Shown piece after piece: positions 49,304 through 58,587 of a stretch of 64,000 nucleotides of DNA; positions within the stretch are counted from its first letter, which is position 1; each line of letters opens with the position of its first letter. The DNA is taken from the NCBI GenBank assembly GCA_963767835.1, contig CAVYFY010000014.1:248001-312000 (forward strand), given 5' to 3'. The translations under genes and the position numbers were made by a program. The stretch comes from SIAQ01 sp963767835. Its GTDB lineage: Bacteria; Planctomycetota; Planctomycetia; Gemmatales; Gemmataceae. Below the pieces are notes generated by a model that was not told where the DNA came from, ran no database searches, and saw only the letters and a list, made by a program, of their open reading frames with translations.

Positions 49304-49933
49304 ATGGCGCTCATCTTTCAACCCAACTGGGCGGACGAGCAGGGCCTGGTCGCTGTCGGCGGCGATCTGCGGCCCACGACGTTGCTGCGCGCGTATCGCA
49401 GCGGCATCTTCCCCTGGTACAATGAAGGCGATCCGATTCTGTGGTGGTCGCCCGAGCCTCGCGCCATCTTCGAATTCAATCGCTTTTACATTTCGAGCCG
49501 ATTGGAACGCACCATCCGTGCCGGCAAGTTTCGCCTCACCATCAATCAGGCCTTTGCCGAGGTGATGCGCGGCTGCGGCGAACGCGAGCAAACCTGGATC
49601 ACTGCCGACATGCTGCACGCCTACACGCGCATGCACAAGCTCGGCCACGCCCACAGCATTGAGGCCTGGCTCGGCGATGAACTCGTCGGCGGGGTCTACG
49701 GCGTCGCCCTCGGCGGCCTGTTCTCCGGCGAGTCGATGTTCCATCGTGCCCGCGATGCCTCCAAGATCGCCTTGGCTTACCTGATCGAATACCTGCGCGT
49801 GCGCGGCTTCGTCCTCTTCGATACGCAGGTGCTCACTGAGCACACGGCGAGATTGGGCGCGATCGAGATTCCACGTGCGGATTATTTGAACCGCTTGAGA
49901 AGTGCGCTTGAAGTGCCGGCTACATTCATTTAG
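49304..49933 (+). CDS. aat: Leucyl/phenylalanyl-tRNA-protein transferase
   Basis: A 209-residue enzyme that adds Leu or Phe from charged tRNA to proteins with N-terminal Lys or Arg, marking them for ClpAP. Typical blocks are GLVAVGGDLRPTTLLRAYRS, GIFPWYNEGDPILWWSPEPR, TWITADMLHAYTRMHKLGHA, HSIEAWLGDELVGGVYGVAL and GGLFSGESMFHRARDASKIA. The start at 49304 comes shortly after the second IS and its terminator, so the promoter may lie in the 67 bp between terminator and start. No clpS or clpA nearby. Confidence 0.95.
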   Translation: MALIFQPNWADEQGLVAVGGDLRPTTLLRAYRSGIFPWYNEGDPILWWSPEPRAIFEFNRFYISSRLERTIRAGKFRLTINQAFAEVMRGCGEREQTWITADMLHAYTRMHKLGHAHSIEAWLGDELVGGVYGVALGGLFSGESMFHRARDASKIALAYLIEYLRVRGFVLFDTQVLTEHTARLGAIEIPRADYLNRLRSALEVPATFI

Positions 49934-49944
49934 GGTTCAGAGTT

Positions 49945-50003
49945 CAGAGCCCGAGCGCCCAGCGAGGGATGGAGCCAAAACCTCGCTTGGCGCTCGGGCT
50001 CTG
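49945..50003. repeat. Intergenic palindrome, family G (CAGAGCCCGAGCGCC)
   Basis: Arms of 23 bp (49945-49967 and 49981-50003) have one mismatch and a 13-bp loop. The element fills the gap between the convergent aat and HEAT-protein genes, where it may act as a bidirectional terminator. Confidence 0.75.
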
Positions 50004-50016
50004 AAGATCAGCCCTA

Positions 50017-52593
50017 TTATTGCGGCGCCATCGGCGTTTGGCCGAGGTTGATGAAGGCTTGCTCGACGGCGCCGCGGACACGTGGATCGATGTCGCTGCG
50101 CAATGCGTGCAGCGTACCGAAGACCGGTTCGACGGCGGCTTGCATGCGGCCCAGGCATGTCACGCAGCCGGCGCGAACGGTGCCGGCCGGGTCCTGGCCG
50201 GCGGATTGCAACAATGCCGGCACGATTTGCGGATGCATGCGCCATTCATAGCTCGCCAGCATATGCGCTGCCCATTCTCGCTGGGCGGGATAGGCGTTTT
50301 CACGCATCACCTTGATCAACTGCTCGACCTGTTGCGCCTGCGCGGACGGCGAAGGCATCGCCGGCTGGTAGCTGGTCGGTTGAATCATCGGCTGTTGTTG
50401 CGGCATCATCGGGTGCTGCGGCATCATCGGCTGTTGTTGCGGCATCATCGGAGGATAACCGTAACCCGCCGGCATGGTCGGCGTGGTAAACGGAGTTTGC
50501 GGCGGCATCGGGCCCATGTACTGCCTCGAATAATTCGCCGTCGGTCCCTGCGATACCATCGTCGGCTGCTGATACGGCATCGGCTGCCCCATCATCGGAT
50601 TCATCATCGGGGCTTGCATTCCATAAGGATTCATGGCATAGCCCGGTGCTTGCGGATAGCCGTAGCCGGGCGGCGGCATCATGGGATTGCCGTAGGCCAT
50701 CATTGGATTACCGTAGGGCATCATCGGATTGCCATAAGGCATCATGGCCTGGCCCGGCATCATCCCTTGCTGGGGCATTTGCTGGGCGTTCTTGGGGGCC
50801 GAGAAAGCGTTGACGAAGGCGTTGAGCTGGGGCGCATCGGGCATGGCCGGCGGCGGCGGGGTCGGCGGACGATTGGGCTGCGGCACCGTCACGGTTGGCA
50901 CGGGGACGAACACCACCGGCGCTTCCAATCCGCTCCGCGCCGCCAGCACCGACTGCGTGCCGAGGGGCCACGGACTCTTTGGGTTCAAATCGACAGGGGG
51001 CCGGGTTTCGCGGGAGACCGGCGGCAGCACCTTGGCGGTCTTCGGTGGCGCCGCGATCCGGTCCGGCGCCATCAGCGGATCGTCCCGACGCGTATCCAGT
51101 GCCGCTCGGCCCGGCGGCGCCCCCGGATTCGCCGCCGTTCCGAACATGTCGCGCTTCTGCAGGTCCGAGCCAAGCGCCGGCTTGACATTGTCGCTCGGCG
51201 GCGGCAGCGGCGCCACCGTTGCCACCTTCTCTTCCTTGGCCGGCGCCTTGCCCGGCATCTCCAGCGGCGTCGGCTCGGGCTTCTTCATCTCCGGCGGCGT
51301 TGGGCTCATCGCCGTCGAAAATGAACCCTTGTAAACCTTCTCCGCTTTTTCCGCCAGCTTCTTCTCCGCAATCTTGTTCTGCTGCGCCAAAAAATCGTCA
51401 GCCTGCTTGACCTTGTCGTCCATCTTCATCGGCTGATTGACCACGGGTTCGGGCGGCACTTCCACCTTTGCTTCCGGCTTGGCCGACTTGCTCTGCCACC
51501 ACGACGCGATCTTGTCTCCCGGACGCCACGCCTTCTTCGGCTCCGTCGGCTTGGCGGAATCGGCGACCGGCGAAATGTGTACATCCGCGACAGGAAGCGG
51601 ACCACTGCCCGTGTTCGGCGCCGTGACAACCGTGCTCGCTTGCTGCGGATTCAACGCCGGCGGCGGCGGGATCGGCATCTCCGGGACAATGCAAGATGGA
51701 CGCTGCGCCGATATCCCGGGCGGCGGCGGCATCGGCACAATGCCCGGCAATGCATTCGCCTCGTTGATCGCACCCGTGGCGATCGGCTGACCGATCATTC
51801 CCTGCACTGGCACGAGCGGAGTGCACGCGGTCTTGGCGCTTCCAGCCGCGTTCACGACCCCCTTATCGTCGGGGCAGGGCACACGATCCGCGCGGACCAC
51901 GCGATTCTCGACCGGACCAACCGGTGCCTGCGCCTGCATCACCGGATTGGCAGGCGGGCCTTGCGCCAGCCCAACCTGCTCGGCGGGGAACTGGATGACC
52001 TGCGGCTCATCCGGCGTCAGATTCAACCGCCCCGGGAACAGGCGGGCCATCAAGCCGCTGCCGAAGGGGCGTGTCCGCACGCGCTCAACGCTCTGCGGGC
52101 CTGGAGGAGCGAACGAGCCGCCCAGGGCCGTATCATCCGTCTTGTTGATGACCTTGGGGCCGGGCGCGTCGGCCAGCACGGCGTCCGCGGGGAAAGGCAC
52201 TTCGTTCTTGATCACCACCCCCGAATCGATCTTCATATGCGGCGGCAGCGGCGAACCGCTCGGGGGCACCGCTTTCCCGGGTCCCCACGAGAAAATGCGA
52301 ATCGACATCGAGCGCGGATTCGCGGACGGGCCCGGCTCCGTCACGATCGTCATCTTTTCCCCCGTCTCCAGCGCTTCCAGCAAATGCGCCTTGCGCCCGT
52401 CCGGAAGTTGCCACGTCTCCAGAACGCGGCAGCGCGTGCTCTTGCCGGTGTCATCATGCACGACCATGGTGGGCTCCGTTGACGCGCCGGCGGAGCGTGG
52501 CGTCGGCGTTTGCGTCCAGGCCAACCCCGACCAGAACAACATCATCACCGCCGCCCCGCGCCAGATGGCTCCTTGCCAGTTCGACCACACCAT
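50017..52593 (-). CDS. Secreted Pro/Met-rich protein with C-terminal HEAT repeats
   Basis: An 858-residue protein with an N-terminal hydrophobic signal (GAAVMMLFWSGLAWTQTPTP). The first domain has TRCRVLETWQLPDGRKAHLL. Long low-complexity Pro-rich stretches follow, with repeats such as PYGNPMM and PMMPQQQ. The final ~110 residues are HEAT-like helices (YPAQREWAAHMLASYEWRMH; VRAGCVTCLGRMQAAVEPVF; DPRVRGAVEQAFINLGQTPM). Proteins of this design are known in planctomycetes without assigned function. The HEAT part may bind partners while the flexible part spans the periplasm. Confidence 0.8.
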   Translation of the reverse strand: MVWSNWQGAIWRGAAVMMLFWSGLAWTQTPTPRSAGASTEPTMVVHDDTGKSTRCRVLETWQLPDGRKAHLLEALETGEKMTIVTEPGPSANPRSMSIRIFSWGPGKAVPPSGSPLPPHMKIDSGVVIKNEVPFPADAVLADAPGPKVINKTDDTALGGSFAPPGPQSVERVRTRPFGSGLMARLFPGRLNLTPDEPQVIQFPAEQVGLAQGPPANPVMQAQAPVGPVENRVVRADRVPCPDDKGVVNAAGSAKTACTPLVPVQGMIGQPIATGAINEANALPGIVPMPPPPGISAQRPSCIVPEMPIPPPPALNPQQASTVVTAPNTGSGPLPVADVHISPVADSAKPTEPKKAWRPGDKIASWWQSKSAKPEAKVEVPPEPVVNQPMKMDDKVKQADDFLAQQNKIAEKKLAEKAEKVYKGSFSTAMSPTPPEMKKPEPTPLEMPGKAPAKEEKVATVAPLPPPSDNVKPALGSDLQKRDMFGTAANPGAPPGRAALDTRRDDPLMAPDRIAAPPKTAKVLPPVSRETRPPVDLNPKSPWPLGTQSVLAARSGLEAPVVFVPVPTVTVPQPNRPPTPPPPAMPDAPQLNAFVNAFSAPKNAQQMPQQGMMPGQAMMPYGNPMMPYGNPMMAYGNPMMPPPGYGYPQAPGYAMNPYGMQAPMMNPMMGQPMPYQQPTMVSQGPTANYSRQYMGPMPPQTPFTTPTMPAGYGYPPMMPQQQPMMPQHPMMPQQQPMIQPTSYQPAMPSPSAQAQQVEQLIKVMRENAYPAQREWAAHMLASYEWRMHPQIVPALLQSAGQDPAGTVRAGCVTCLGRMQAAVEPVFGTLHALRSDIDPRVRGAVEQAFINLGQTPMAPQ
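50380..50780 (-). repeat. Coding low-complexity tandem repeats (PYGNPMM and QQPMM units)
   Basis: Inside the gene at 50017-52593, near-identical ~24-27 bp units encode PYGNPMM/AYGNPMM (about 50690-50755). Related units encode PMMPQQQ/PMMPQHP (about 50393-50460). Such repeats change length easily between strains. Confidence 0.65.
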
Positions 52594-53157
52594 GAACGTG
52601 TCTCCTTAAACTGCTGCTGCAACCCGTGGAGAATGGGTAGTTTCCTCATTGTTTATCGGCGATTCCGACGGTACGCATCAGTCCGAGTTTGACGAATGTG
52701 CCGAAACCTCGCCGCCCGACGCCTCCGCTTGCCTGGCTTTTTCAAGACGAATTCGTTCAACTCGCGAGAATGCCTTAACCGCTTGGCGAGCACTCGGTTA
52801 GCAAGATGCGCTCAGCGAGATGCCCCCACATTCACCTGGCGCAACGAATCTTCGTGCCGGCTGGAACGAACACCGCCAAACTCCAGCGTTTCCTGCAATC
52901 TTGGGCCAATCTCCGGCTCCACTACAACCAAGACGGCTTTATTAATGCCACGGACAATCGGCAGTTCGAGAACGACCTGGCCGTGAACTTCACTGGCTTC
53001 ACGCCGACGATCTAGTTCCCGCCGAAGCCCCGTTTTGCGGTGCAGCCAGCCCTTCGGATGGTGCGAATGAGGAACTTGCGGAGAGAAAAGGGGGAGGAGA
53101 GAAAAGGGGGAGAGAAAAAAGGACGCAGCGCTGCCTCCCCTTTTGCGCTCTCGCGAG
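52594..53157. other. Mostly gene-free region with one remnant
   Basis: This 564-bp stretch lies between two minus-strand genes. Apart from the dockerin-like fragment (52806-53015) and a purine-rich stretch with repeated GAGAAAAGGGGGAG facing CTCCCCTTTT (about 53081-53145), which may form a hairpin before the CPBP stop, nothing is recognised. Confidence 0.5.
52806..53015 (+). pseudogene. Dockerin/EF-hand-like C-terminal fragment
   Basis: The frame ends LRLHYNQDGFINATDNRQFE then NDLAVNFTGFTPTI. YNQDGFINATD is close to the calcium-binding dockerin pattern, common at the C-termini of large planctomycete proteins. The rest of the parent gene is missing; upstream frames have no credible start or domain. 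It is best read as a remnant. Confidence 0.35.
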
Positions 53158-53814
53158 TCACGGGGTGTCGAATTCAGGCGCAAGCACCAGAATGCAAAAG
53201 ATCGTTGCATCCGCCGCGATGTGGCAAGCGATGGCCAAACCCAATCCTCCCGTCCACCAGCGCAACAACCCCAGCGCGATTCCGTAAAGGCCCGCCATCA
53301 GTGCGCCGATCGGACCGGGTCGGTAGCCGTGCAAATGGCCGACGCCGAAAATCGCCGCGGTAACGCCGAGCGCTACGGCCTGATTCCATTCATCGGAAAC
53401 AAGATTCCACAGGATGCCGCGAAAAATCACTTCCTCGAGCACGGCATTCACGACGCTGAATCCAACGCCCGCCAGCAATACGCTTCCAAACCACGCGGTC
53501 GGCAGCTTCGCGGCCAACTCATTCGTGTCGGGCTGGATCAGCGCTTGAAATCCGGCGAGAACGCCGGTGGTCGTCAGCGCCAGAAGCGCCGCGTATGCCA
53601 AAGGCCAACCGCCCAGGCCTCCGATGGCTAACTTTGGAGCGGTACGTCGCAATGGCGCTACGATAAAAATGGCCGTAGAATAGACGAGCACGGGGACGAG
53701 AAGATACCACGGCCACGAAAGCGATGGGGAGCTAACATTCACGATCACAAGGGCGGCGAAGAACAAGATGCCGTGAAACGCGGTCCGCAACTTGTGGCGA
53801 TTTGCGGTTGTCAT
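53158..53814 (-). CDS. CPBP-family intramembrane metalloprotease
   Basis: A 218-residue membrane protein with about six spans. The Abi/CPBP motifs are NAVLEEVIFRG (EExxxR) and FGVGHLHGY (FxxxH), followed by a final His in LAIACHIAADATIF. CPBP proteases cut substrates within the membrane, such as peptide signals or prenylated proteins. Its ATG overlaps the upstream NUDIX stop as ATGA, showing one operon. Confidence 0.88.
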   Translation of the reverse strand: MTTANRHKLRTAFHGILFFAALVIVNVSSPSLSWPWYLLVPVLVYSTAIFIVAPLRRTAPKLAIGGLGGWPLAYAALLALTTTGVLAGFQALIQPDTNELAAKLPTAWFGSVLLAGVGFSVVNAVLEEVIFRGILWNLVSDEWNQAVALGVTAAIFGVGHLHGYRPGPIGALMAGLYGIALGLLRWWTGGLGLAIACHIAADATIFCILVLAPEFDTP

Positions 53815-54221
53815 GGGTTTGTTTTCAACAGCACCGCGAGCCGCTCAAGGAACACCGCCTGCTCCGGATGCAGAATCTTCCGAGCTTCTTCGAGCGGCAC
53901 GAAGCGGGCTTGATCGACCTCCCATGACGCGCAGCGCGGCTCGGTGTCGGCGGGGGCGGGGCCGGCGAACGCGTAAATCGTCTTCTTGCTTTTGGCATAT
54001 TGCATGGAGCCGATGGCGACGAGATCGTCCGCAACGACGCCGGTTTCTTCGAGGGTTTCGCGGCGGGCGGTGGCGGCGAGGTCGGTTTCGCCGGGATCGG
54101 GTTCGCCTTTGGGGATGCTCCACGGCTTGTGGCGGTTGTAGCCACCGCTGGCGTGAACGAGCAGGACTTCGAGCCCGCCTGGGCCATCGCGGTAGAGCAG
54201 TGTGCCGGCGGATTGTTTCAT
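53811..54221 (-). CDS. NUDIX hydrolase
   Basis: The 136-residue enzyme has a complete Nudix box: G-x5-E-x7-R-E-x-x-E-E-x-G over GEPDPGETDLAATARRETLE followed by ETGV. Its N-terminus (KQSAGTLLYRDGPGGLEVLL; SIPKG) resembles the MutT/diadenosine polyphosphate hydrolase type, as does KTIYAFAGPA. The substrate cannot be fixed. It is coupled to the CPBP protease gene by a 4-bp overlap. Confidence 0.88.
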   Translation of the reverse strand: MKQSAGTLLYRDGPGGLEVLLVHASGGYNRHKPWSIPKGEPDPGETDLAATARRETLEETGVVADDLVAIGSMQYAKSKKTIYAFAGPAPADTEPRCASWEVDQARFVPLEEARKILHPEQAVFLERLAVLLKTNP

Positions 54222-54442
54222 GGGTTTTCCTGCGCAAATCCCAGGGACAGCGACGGTTCGGTTGCCGTCTATGATACGGGTTGACTCGAAAATGCCATCG
54301 CTTGTAAGATACGCTCTCGCTTCGGCCAGGTTTGCGCTGCTTCATGAAGATCGGCGTTGATTTGCTCAAATACCGAAGCGAAACGGAGGCGTTCCTTGGG
54401 GAAGGAACGGCTCCGGATACCGGTTGCCAAGGAGGGGACACC

Positions 54443-55444
54443 ATGACCGCGCCGACCGACCCTGGCTCCAGGGTCTCATCCATTACGCTTATATTCGTCG
54501 CGCTCCTGGGCGTGGCCGGGCTGTGGTCCTACTGGACAACGCTGGCCGCCGTCGCCAATCGCTGGGCCGACGATCCGCAATATTCGCACGGCTACCTCGT
54601 TCCCGCATTCGCTCTGTATTTGCTTTGGCTGCGGCGTGAACGCATGCGTGGGCAGACATTGCAGACGAATTCGCTGGGCCTGGGCTTGCTCGGCGTCGCC
54701 ATCGGGTTGAGGCTGGTTGGAGCATATTGCCGATTCGATTATCTCGACCAGGTTTCGCTGCTGCCGACGTTTGCCGGCCTGTTCATGCTGGCGGGAAGCT
54801 GGCCGGCGCTGGTGTGGTCGTGGCCCGCGCTGGCGTTCCTGGCGTTCATGATTCCGCTGCCGCACTCGGTTTCCGTGGCGCTGTCGGCGCCGATGCAGGC
54901 GTTCGCGACCACGGTCAGCACGTTCGGCTTGCAAGTGATGGGCTTCCCGGCGGTAGCGGAAGGCAACGTCATTCTGCTTGGCGATGTCGAGCTGGGCATC
55001 GTCGAAGCGTGCAGCGGCCTGCGCATGCTGGTCTCCTTCTTTGCTCTTTCCACGGCGGTCGCCATGCTGATTCACAAGCCGATCTGGGAGAAATGCCTGA
55101 TCGCGGCCAGCGCCGTGCCGATCGCCCTGGCGTCGAACGTGTTGCGCATCACCATCACCGGCGTTTGCTTCGACATTTTCGGCAACCATTTCGGCGGCGC
55201 GTTCTTTCACGATGCCGCCGGTTACCTGATGCCGTTGATGGGGATGGCGTTTTTGCTGGTGGAGCTCTGGGTGCTCAAGATGCTGCTGATCGAGCGCTCG
55301 GCGGAGCCAAGCGCGGTACCGCTGCCGCAGCGTACCGACGCGAACCCGGTGACGATGTATCGCACGGCCCAAACGCCGCGCCGCGAAAAGAAGGCGGTGC
55401 CGCCAGTGAAGGTTGATCCCGAACCCGTGCCCATGGAAGTGTAG
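54443..55444 (+). CDS. Exosortase
   Basis: A 333-residue membrane transpeptidase that recognises PEP-CTERM-like sorting tails. ATG 54443 has GGAGGGG 5 nt upstream. Eight or more spans are seen. The active site is complete: Cys190 (EACSGLRML), Arg235 (ASNVLRI) and His256 (FFHDAAG). It heads the polysaccharide cluster, typical of exosortase loci where processed proteins enter an extracellular matrix. Planctomycete exosortases form their own subgroup. The hydrophilic C-tail of about 50 residues is unusual. Confidence 0.92.
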   Translation: MTAPTDPGSRVSSITLIFVALLGVAGLWSYWTTLAAVANRWADDPQYSHGYLVPAFALYLLWLRRERMRGQTLQTNSLGLGLLGVAIGLRLVGAYCRFDYLDQVSLLPTFAGLFMLAGSWPALVWSWPALAFLAFMIPLPHSVSVALSAPMQAFATTVSTFGLQVMGFPAVAEGNVILLGDVELGIVEACSGLRMLVSFFALSTAVAMLIHKPIWEKCLIAASAVPIALASNVLRITITGVCFDIFGNHFGGAFFHDAAGYLMPLMGMAFLLVELWVLKMLLIERSAEPSAVPLPQRTDANPVTMYRTAQTPRREKKAVPPVKVDPEPVPMEV

Positions 55445-55447
55445 GAT

Positions 55448-55545
55448 CTCCCCTCTGCCTCCGGGAGAGGGGCCGGGGGTGAGGGCCTTGAGGAATTGAA
55501 TGGTCCACCCTCACCCCCAACCCCTCTCCCGGAAGGAGAGGGGAG
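55448..55545. repeat. Intergenic palindrome, family C (CTCCCCTC / GAGGGGAG)
   Basis: Arms of about 38 bp are inverted copies with four mismatches around a ~22-bp loop; shared blocks are CCGGGAGAGGGG and GGGGGTGAGGG. It lies between the exosortase and Wzc-like genes. Related sequence is in frame inside the gene at 59463-60977 and, as one arm, at 63412-63456. Confidence 0.78.
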
Positions 55546-55563
55546 TAATACGAGGAGAAACAT

Positions 55564-57791
55564 TGTGGCCACGCAAGATCGCAAGCCGGTAGAAACGACC
55601 CCTACCGGGCCGCAACTGCTCAAGCCGGTGCAGTTGCCGGTGGGCTACGCGCAGCCGCTCGCGTTGACGGCAACACCCGACGCCATGTCATTGCTGAAGG
55701 CGCTCGAAGCGGCGCTGGCTGGCGGCGATCATCCTTGGCGTTTTAGCCGCGGCCGCAATCGGCGGCGCCGCCTGGATGTTACTGCCCGCTCGCTTCACCG
55801 CCTTTGCCCTATTACAGGTCTCTTCAAAAGCCAATCCGCTCGATCGCGGCAATAGCCGCGAGGATTTTCTCATCATGATGAAGACGACCGCCGCCCGCCT
55901 GAAGAGCCGCGATGTGCTCATGCGAACCTTAAGCCAGGACGCCGTGCGCGACCTCGGCCTGATCAAAAAACATCCCGACACCCTCAGCACGCTGACCTGG
56001 CTCGAGGAAGTTCTCAAGGTCGAGGTGCAAGACAACTCCGAGCTGCTGACCGTGTCGCTGAACGGCGAGGAGCCGAGCGATTTGCAGACCATCGTCAACA
56101 ACATGGTCAAGTCGTTCATGACCATTGTCGGCAACGAGGAGAAAATCCGCCGCACCGATCGCCTGGAGAAAACTCGGCTCCTGTACACCGCCGGCAAGGA
56201 AAAGCTGGCCGAGAAAATCAACGCCAAGGACAATCTGCTCAAAAGCCAGGGCGTCAAGGATCCCGTGGCGATGATGAACGTTCTGCAAAATCTGCAGATC
56301 GAGCTGCGGCAAGCGCAGGCCGATGGCTCGCATTACCGCTTCGATCTGGAACGCAAGAGCGCCCAGCTCACGGGTCTGCAAGCCGCCAAGAAAAATCTCG
56401 ACAAGCAAGCCGCCCTGGACATCCTCGTCAAGGACTTGCAGGATTACGACCAGAACCTCCGTAAGGATGTCGAGGCGATGGAACGCAAGGAGAAATTCAT
56501 CGAGCTCATGCTCAAGGAAGGCCATCCGCCCGACGATGCCAACCTGAAAAACGCTCGCGTCGAGCTGGCGCACATCAAGGAGCGCGTCGAGGATCGCACG
56601 GCCAAGGCCCGCGCCGAGATCGCGGCGAAGATCAAGCAGAAGCAGGAAGTTGACTTCGATGTCTTGATCGCCAATGTGCAAGCCGAAGTCGTGCCGCTGG
56701 AAAAATTCGTGGCCGAGACACGCGACCGCATTGACATCTTGAACAAGGAGCTGGAGCGCGCCAACGTTTCGACCAAGCGTTACGACATGCTCGATTCGGA
56801 AATTCAGCAGGAGCAGAAAAATGTTGACAACCTGTTCGCAATCTATCGGCAAGCGCAAATCGAGGTCGAGACGGAAGCGCGCATCACGCCGATTGGCGAG
56901 GCCGAGCTGCAAAATCGCGACGCCAAGAAGCGCATCCTGTTTCTCATCATGGCTCCGGTAGGCGCGTTCGTTCTGGTGCTGGTGGCGGTGGCGTGGTGGG
57001 AATTTTCGGCGCACCGCATCCATGAGCCGGATGAGGTAGTGATGGGGCTGTCGATGCGCGTGGTCGGCGCGGTGCCGGAAATGCCCGATCCGAAGCGGAT
57101 GCGCATCGGGGCTGACCCAGCCGCTGAAGAATTGTTGCGGCACAACCTGATCGAATCGATCGACGCCATCCGCACGATGCTGCTGCGCAATGCCGGCGTC
57201 GAAAACCTGCGCGTGGTCATGGTGACATCTGCCGTCGCCGGCGAAGGCAAGACGATGCTGGCGTCGAATCTGGCGATGAGTCTGGCCCGTGCCGGACGCA
57301 AGACGCTCCTGATCGATTGCGATTTGCGCCGGCCCAGCGCCCATCAGCTATTCGAGCAACCACTCCAGCCCGGCTTCAGCGAGGTGATGCTCAACGAAAT
57401 CGACCTGCCCGACGCAGTCCGACCAACCGCAGGCGACGCAAATCTGTTCCTGCTCCCCGCGGGGTTGTGGGACCGCAATGTCGTGCAGGAATTGGCCAAG
57501 TCGGGCGTCACCAGCATCTTCGAGAAGCTGCGCGACGAATTCGATTTCATCATCGTCGATTCGCACCCGGTGCTCGGCGCCACCGATTCCCTCTTGATCG
57601 GCCAATACGTTGATGCCGTCTTGGTGTCACTGATGCGCGACGTGAGCCAAATGCACAACGTCCATTCGGCATGCCATCAGCTGGCAACGCTCGGCATCCG
57701 CGTCTTCGGCGCCGTCGTGAGCGGCATGCCGGTGAAGTCGTACGGCAAGACGCCGCAACCGGCGCCAAGCGTGCCCGCGGCGGCGGCATAG
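55564..57791 (+). CDS. Wzc-like exopolysaccharide chain-length/P-loop protein (frameshifted)
   Basis: GTG 55564, after GAGGAG, opens a cytosolic segment (ATQDRKPVETTPTGPQLL) that, with one base added near 55715, joins WLAAIILGVLAAAIGGAAWM, the first span. The corrected product has 742 residues: a Wzz domain, long coiled coils, a second span (LFLIMAPVGAFVLVLVAVAWW) and a P-loop kinase domain with Walker A SAVAGEGKTM and A' LLIDCDLRRP. The family sets polysaccharide length. The tail has a single Tyr, not the usual Tyr cluster, so autophosphorylation may be reduced. It sits directly after the exosortase gene. Confidence 0.87.
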
Positions 57792-57797
57792 GTATTT

Positions 57798-57853
57798 GCC
57801 GCTTGCGGCTTAGCGCTCGCGTGGCGCCTTGCGAGCGCTAAGCCGCAAGCGGC
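57798..57853. repeat. Intergenic palindrome, family A (long copy)
   Basis: Perfect 23-bp arms (57798-57820 and 57831-57853), with cores GCGGCTTAGCGCTCGC and GCGAGCGCTAAGCCGC, enclose a 10-bp loop. It lies between the Wzc-like and EpsI-like genes. Confidence 0.85.
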
Positions 57854-57871
57854 GGAAAAGGGAGATTACAC

Positions 57872-58498
57872 ATGCAAAGGATCATCATCGTCGCCGCCGC
57901 GGTTGGAATGTTGCTTGTCTCCGGCGTCGTCCACGGCGTCTGGACCGATCGATGGTCGGAACAGAGCGATTTGAAAGCCGCGGCCGCGCGCCTCGAAATG
58001 TTGCCGATGACGCTCGGCGCCTGGCATGGCGGCAGCGTCGAAATGGAGAACGATCCGAACTCCACCGTCGCCGGCCAGATTGCACGGCGATACGTCAATG
58101 CCTCGACCGGCAAGAGCGTCACGATCTTGCTCGCCTGCGGACGGGCCGGCGCGGTCTGCACCCATACGCCGGACGTGTGCTACGCCGGCAGCGGCTTCGA
58201 GGTCGAAAAGCCCAAGCGATTTCAAGCGACGGCGCCGAGCGCGGAATTCTGGACCGCCCGCTTCGTAAAAGAGCGCGAGGCCGGCAAGACGCACTTGCGC
58301 ATCTTCTGGGCCTGGCACGGCGCGCAAGGCTGGCAGGTCGCCGACAACCCGCGCTGGACCTTCGCCGGCGAGAAGGTGCTCCACAAGCTTTATGTGATTC
58401 GCGAATTGGCCGAGCCCAACGAGCCGGTCGAAACCGACGCCTGCGTGGAGTTCATGCGCGAGCTTCTGCCGGCGATCAAGAGCAACGTGTTCAACTAG
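57872..58498 (+). CDS. EpsI-like exosortase-associated protein (DUF3485)
   Basis: The 208-residue product follows GGGAG by 8 nt. A membrane anchor (IIIVAAAVGMLLVSGVVHGV) precedes an extracytoplasmic domain with MTLGAWHGGSVEM and the family motif CTHTPDVCYAGSGFEVE. EpsI-like proteins are encoded beside, or fused to, exosortases and are needed for their pathway. The exact function is unclear. Here it is a separate gene. Confidence 0.88.
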   Translation: MQRIIIVAAAVGMLLVSGVVHGVWTDRWSEQSDLKAAAARLEMLPMTLGAWHGGSVEMENDPNSTVAGQIARRYVNASTGKSVTILLACGRAGAVCTHTPDVCYAGSGFEVEKPKRFQATAPSAEFWTARFVKEREAGKTHLRIFWAWHGAQGWQVADNPRWTFAGEKVLHKLYVIRELAEPNEPVETDACVEFMRELLPAIKSNVFN

Positions 58499-58513
58499 GT
58501 ATTGTCAGCTATT

Positions 58514-58551
58514 CGTTTAGCGTTCGGATTGCGCCCTGCGAAAGCTAAACG
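58514..58551. repeat. Intergenic palindrome, family A (weaker copy)
   Basis: Arms CGTTTAGCGTTCG and CGAAAGCTAAACG differ at one position, with a 12-bp loop. Between the EpsI-like and sugar-transferase genes. Confidence 0.65.
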
Positions 58552-58587
58552 GGGAGCGGGAACTAATAGCCCACTGAGGTTAATAGG

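Noticed and set aside
50380..50780. Possible CRISPR-like periodic repeats
   Set aside because: Units are coding tandem repeats with no unique spacers and no cas genes nearby.
50020..51324. His/Arg-rich open frame (434 codons) opposite the secreted HEAT protein
   Set aside because: Composition results from reading Pro/Met repeats on the opposite strand.
55929..57344. Long open frame (471 codons) opposite the Wzc-like gene
   Set aside because: Antisense of coiled-coil coding sequence; no start signal or domain.
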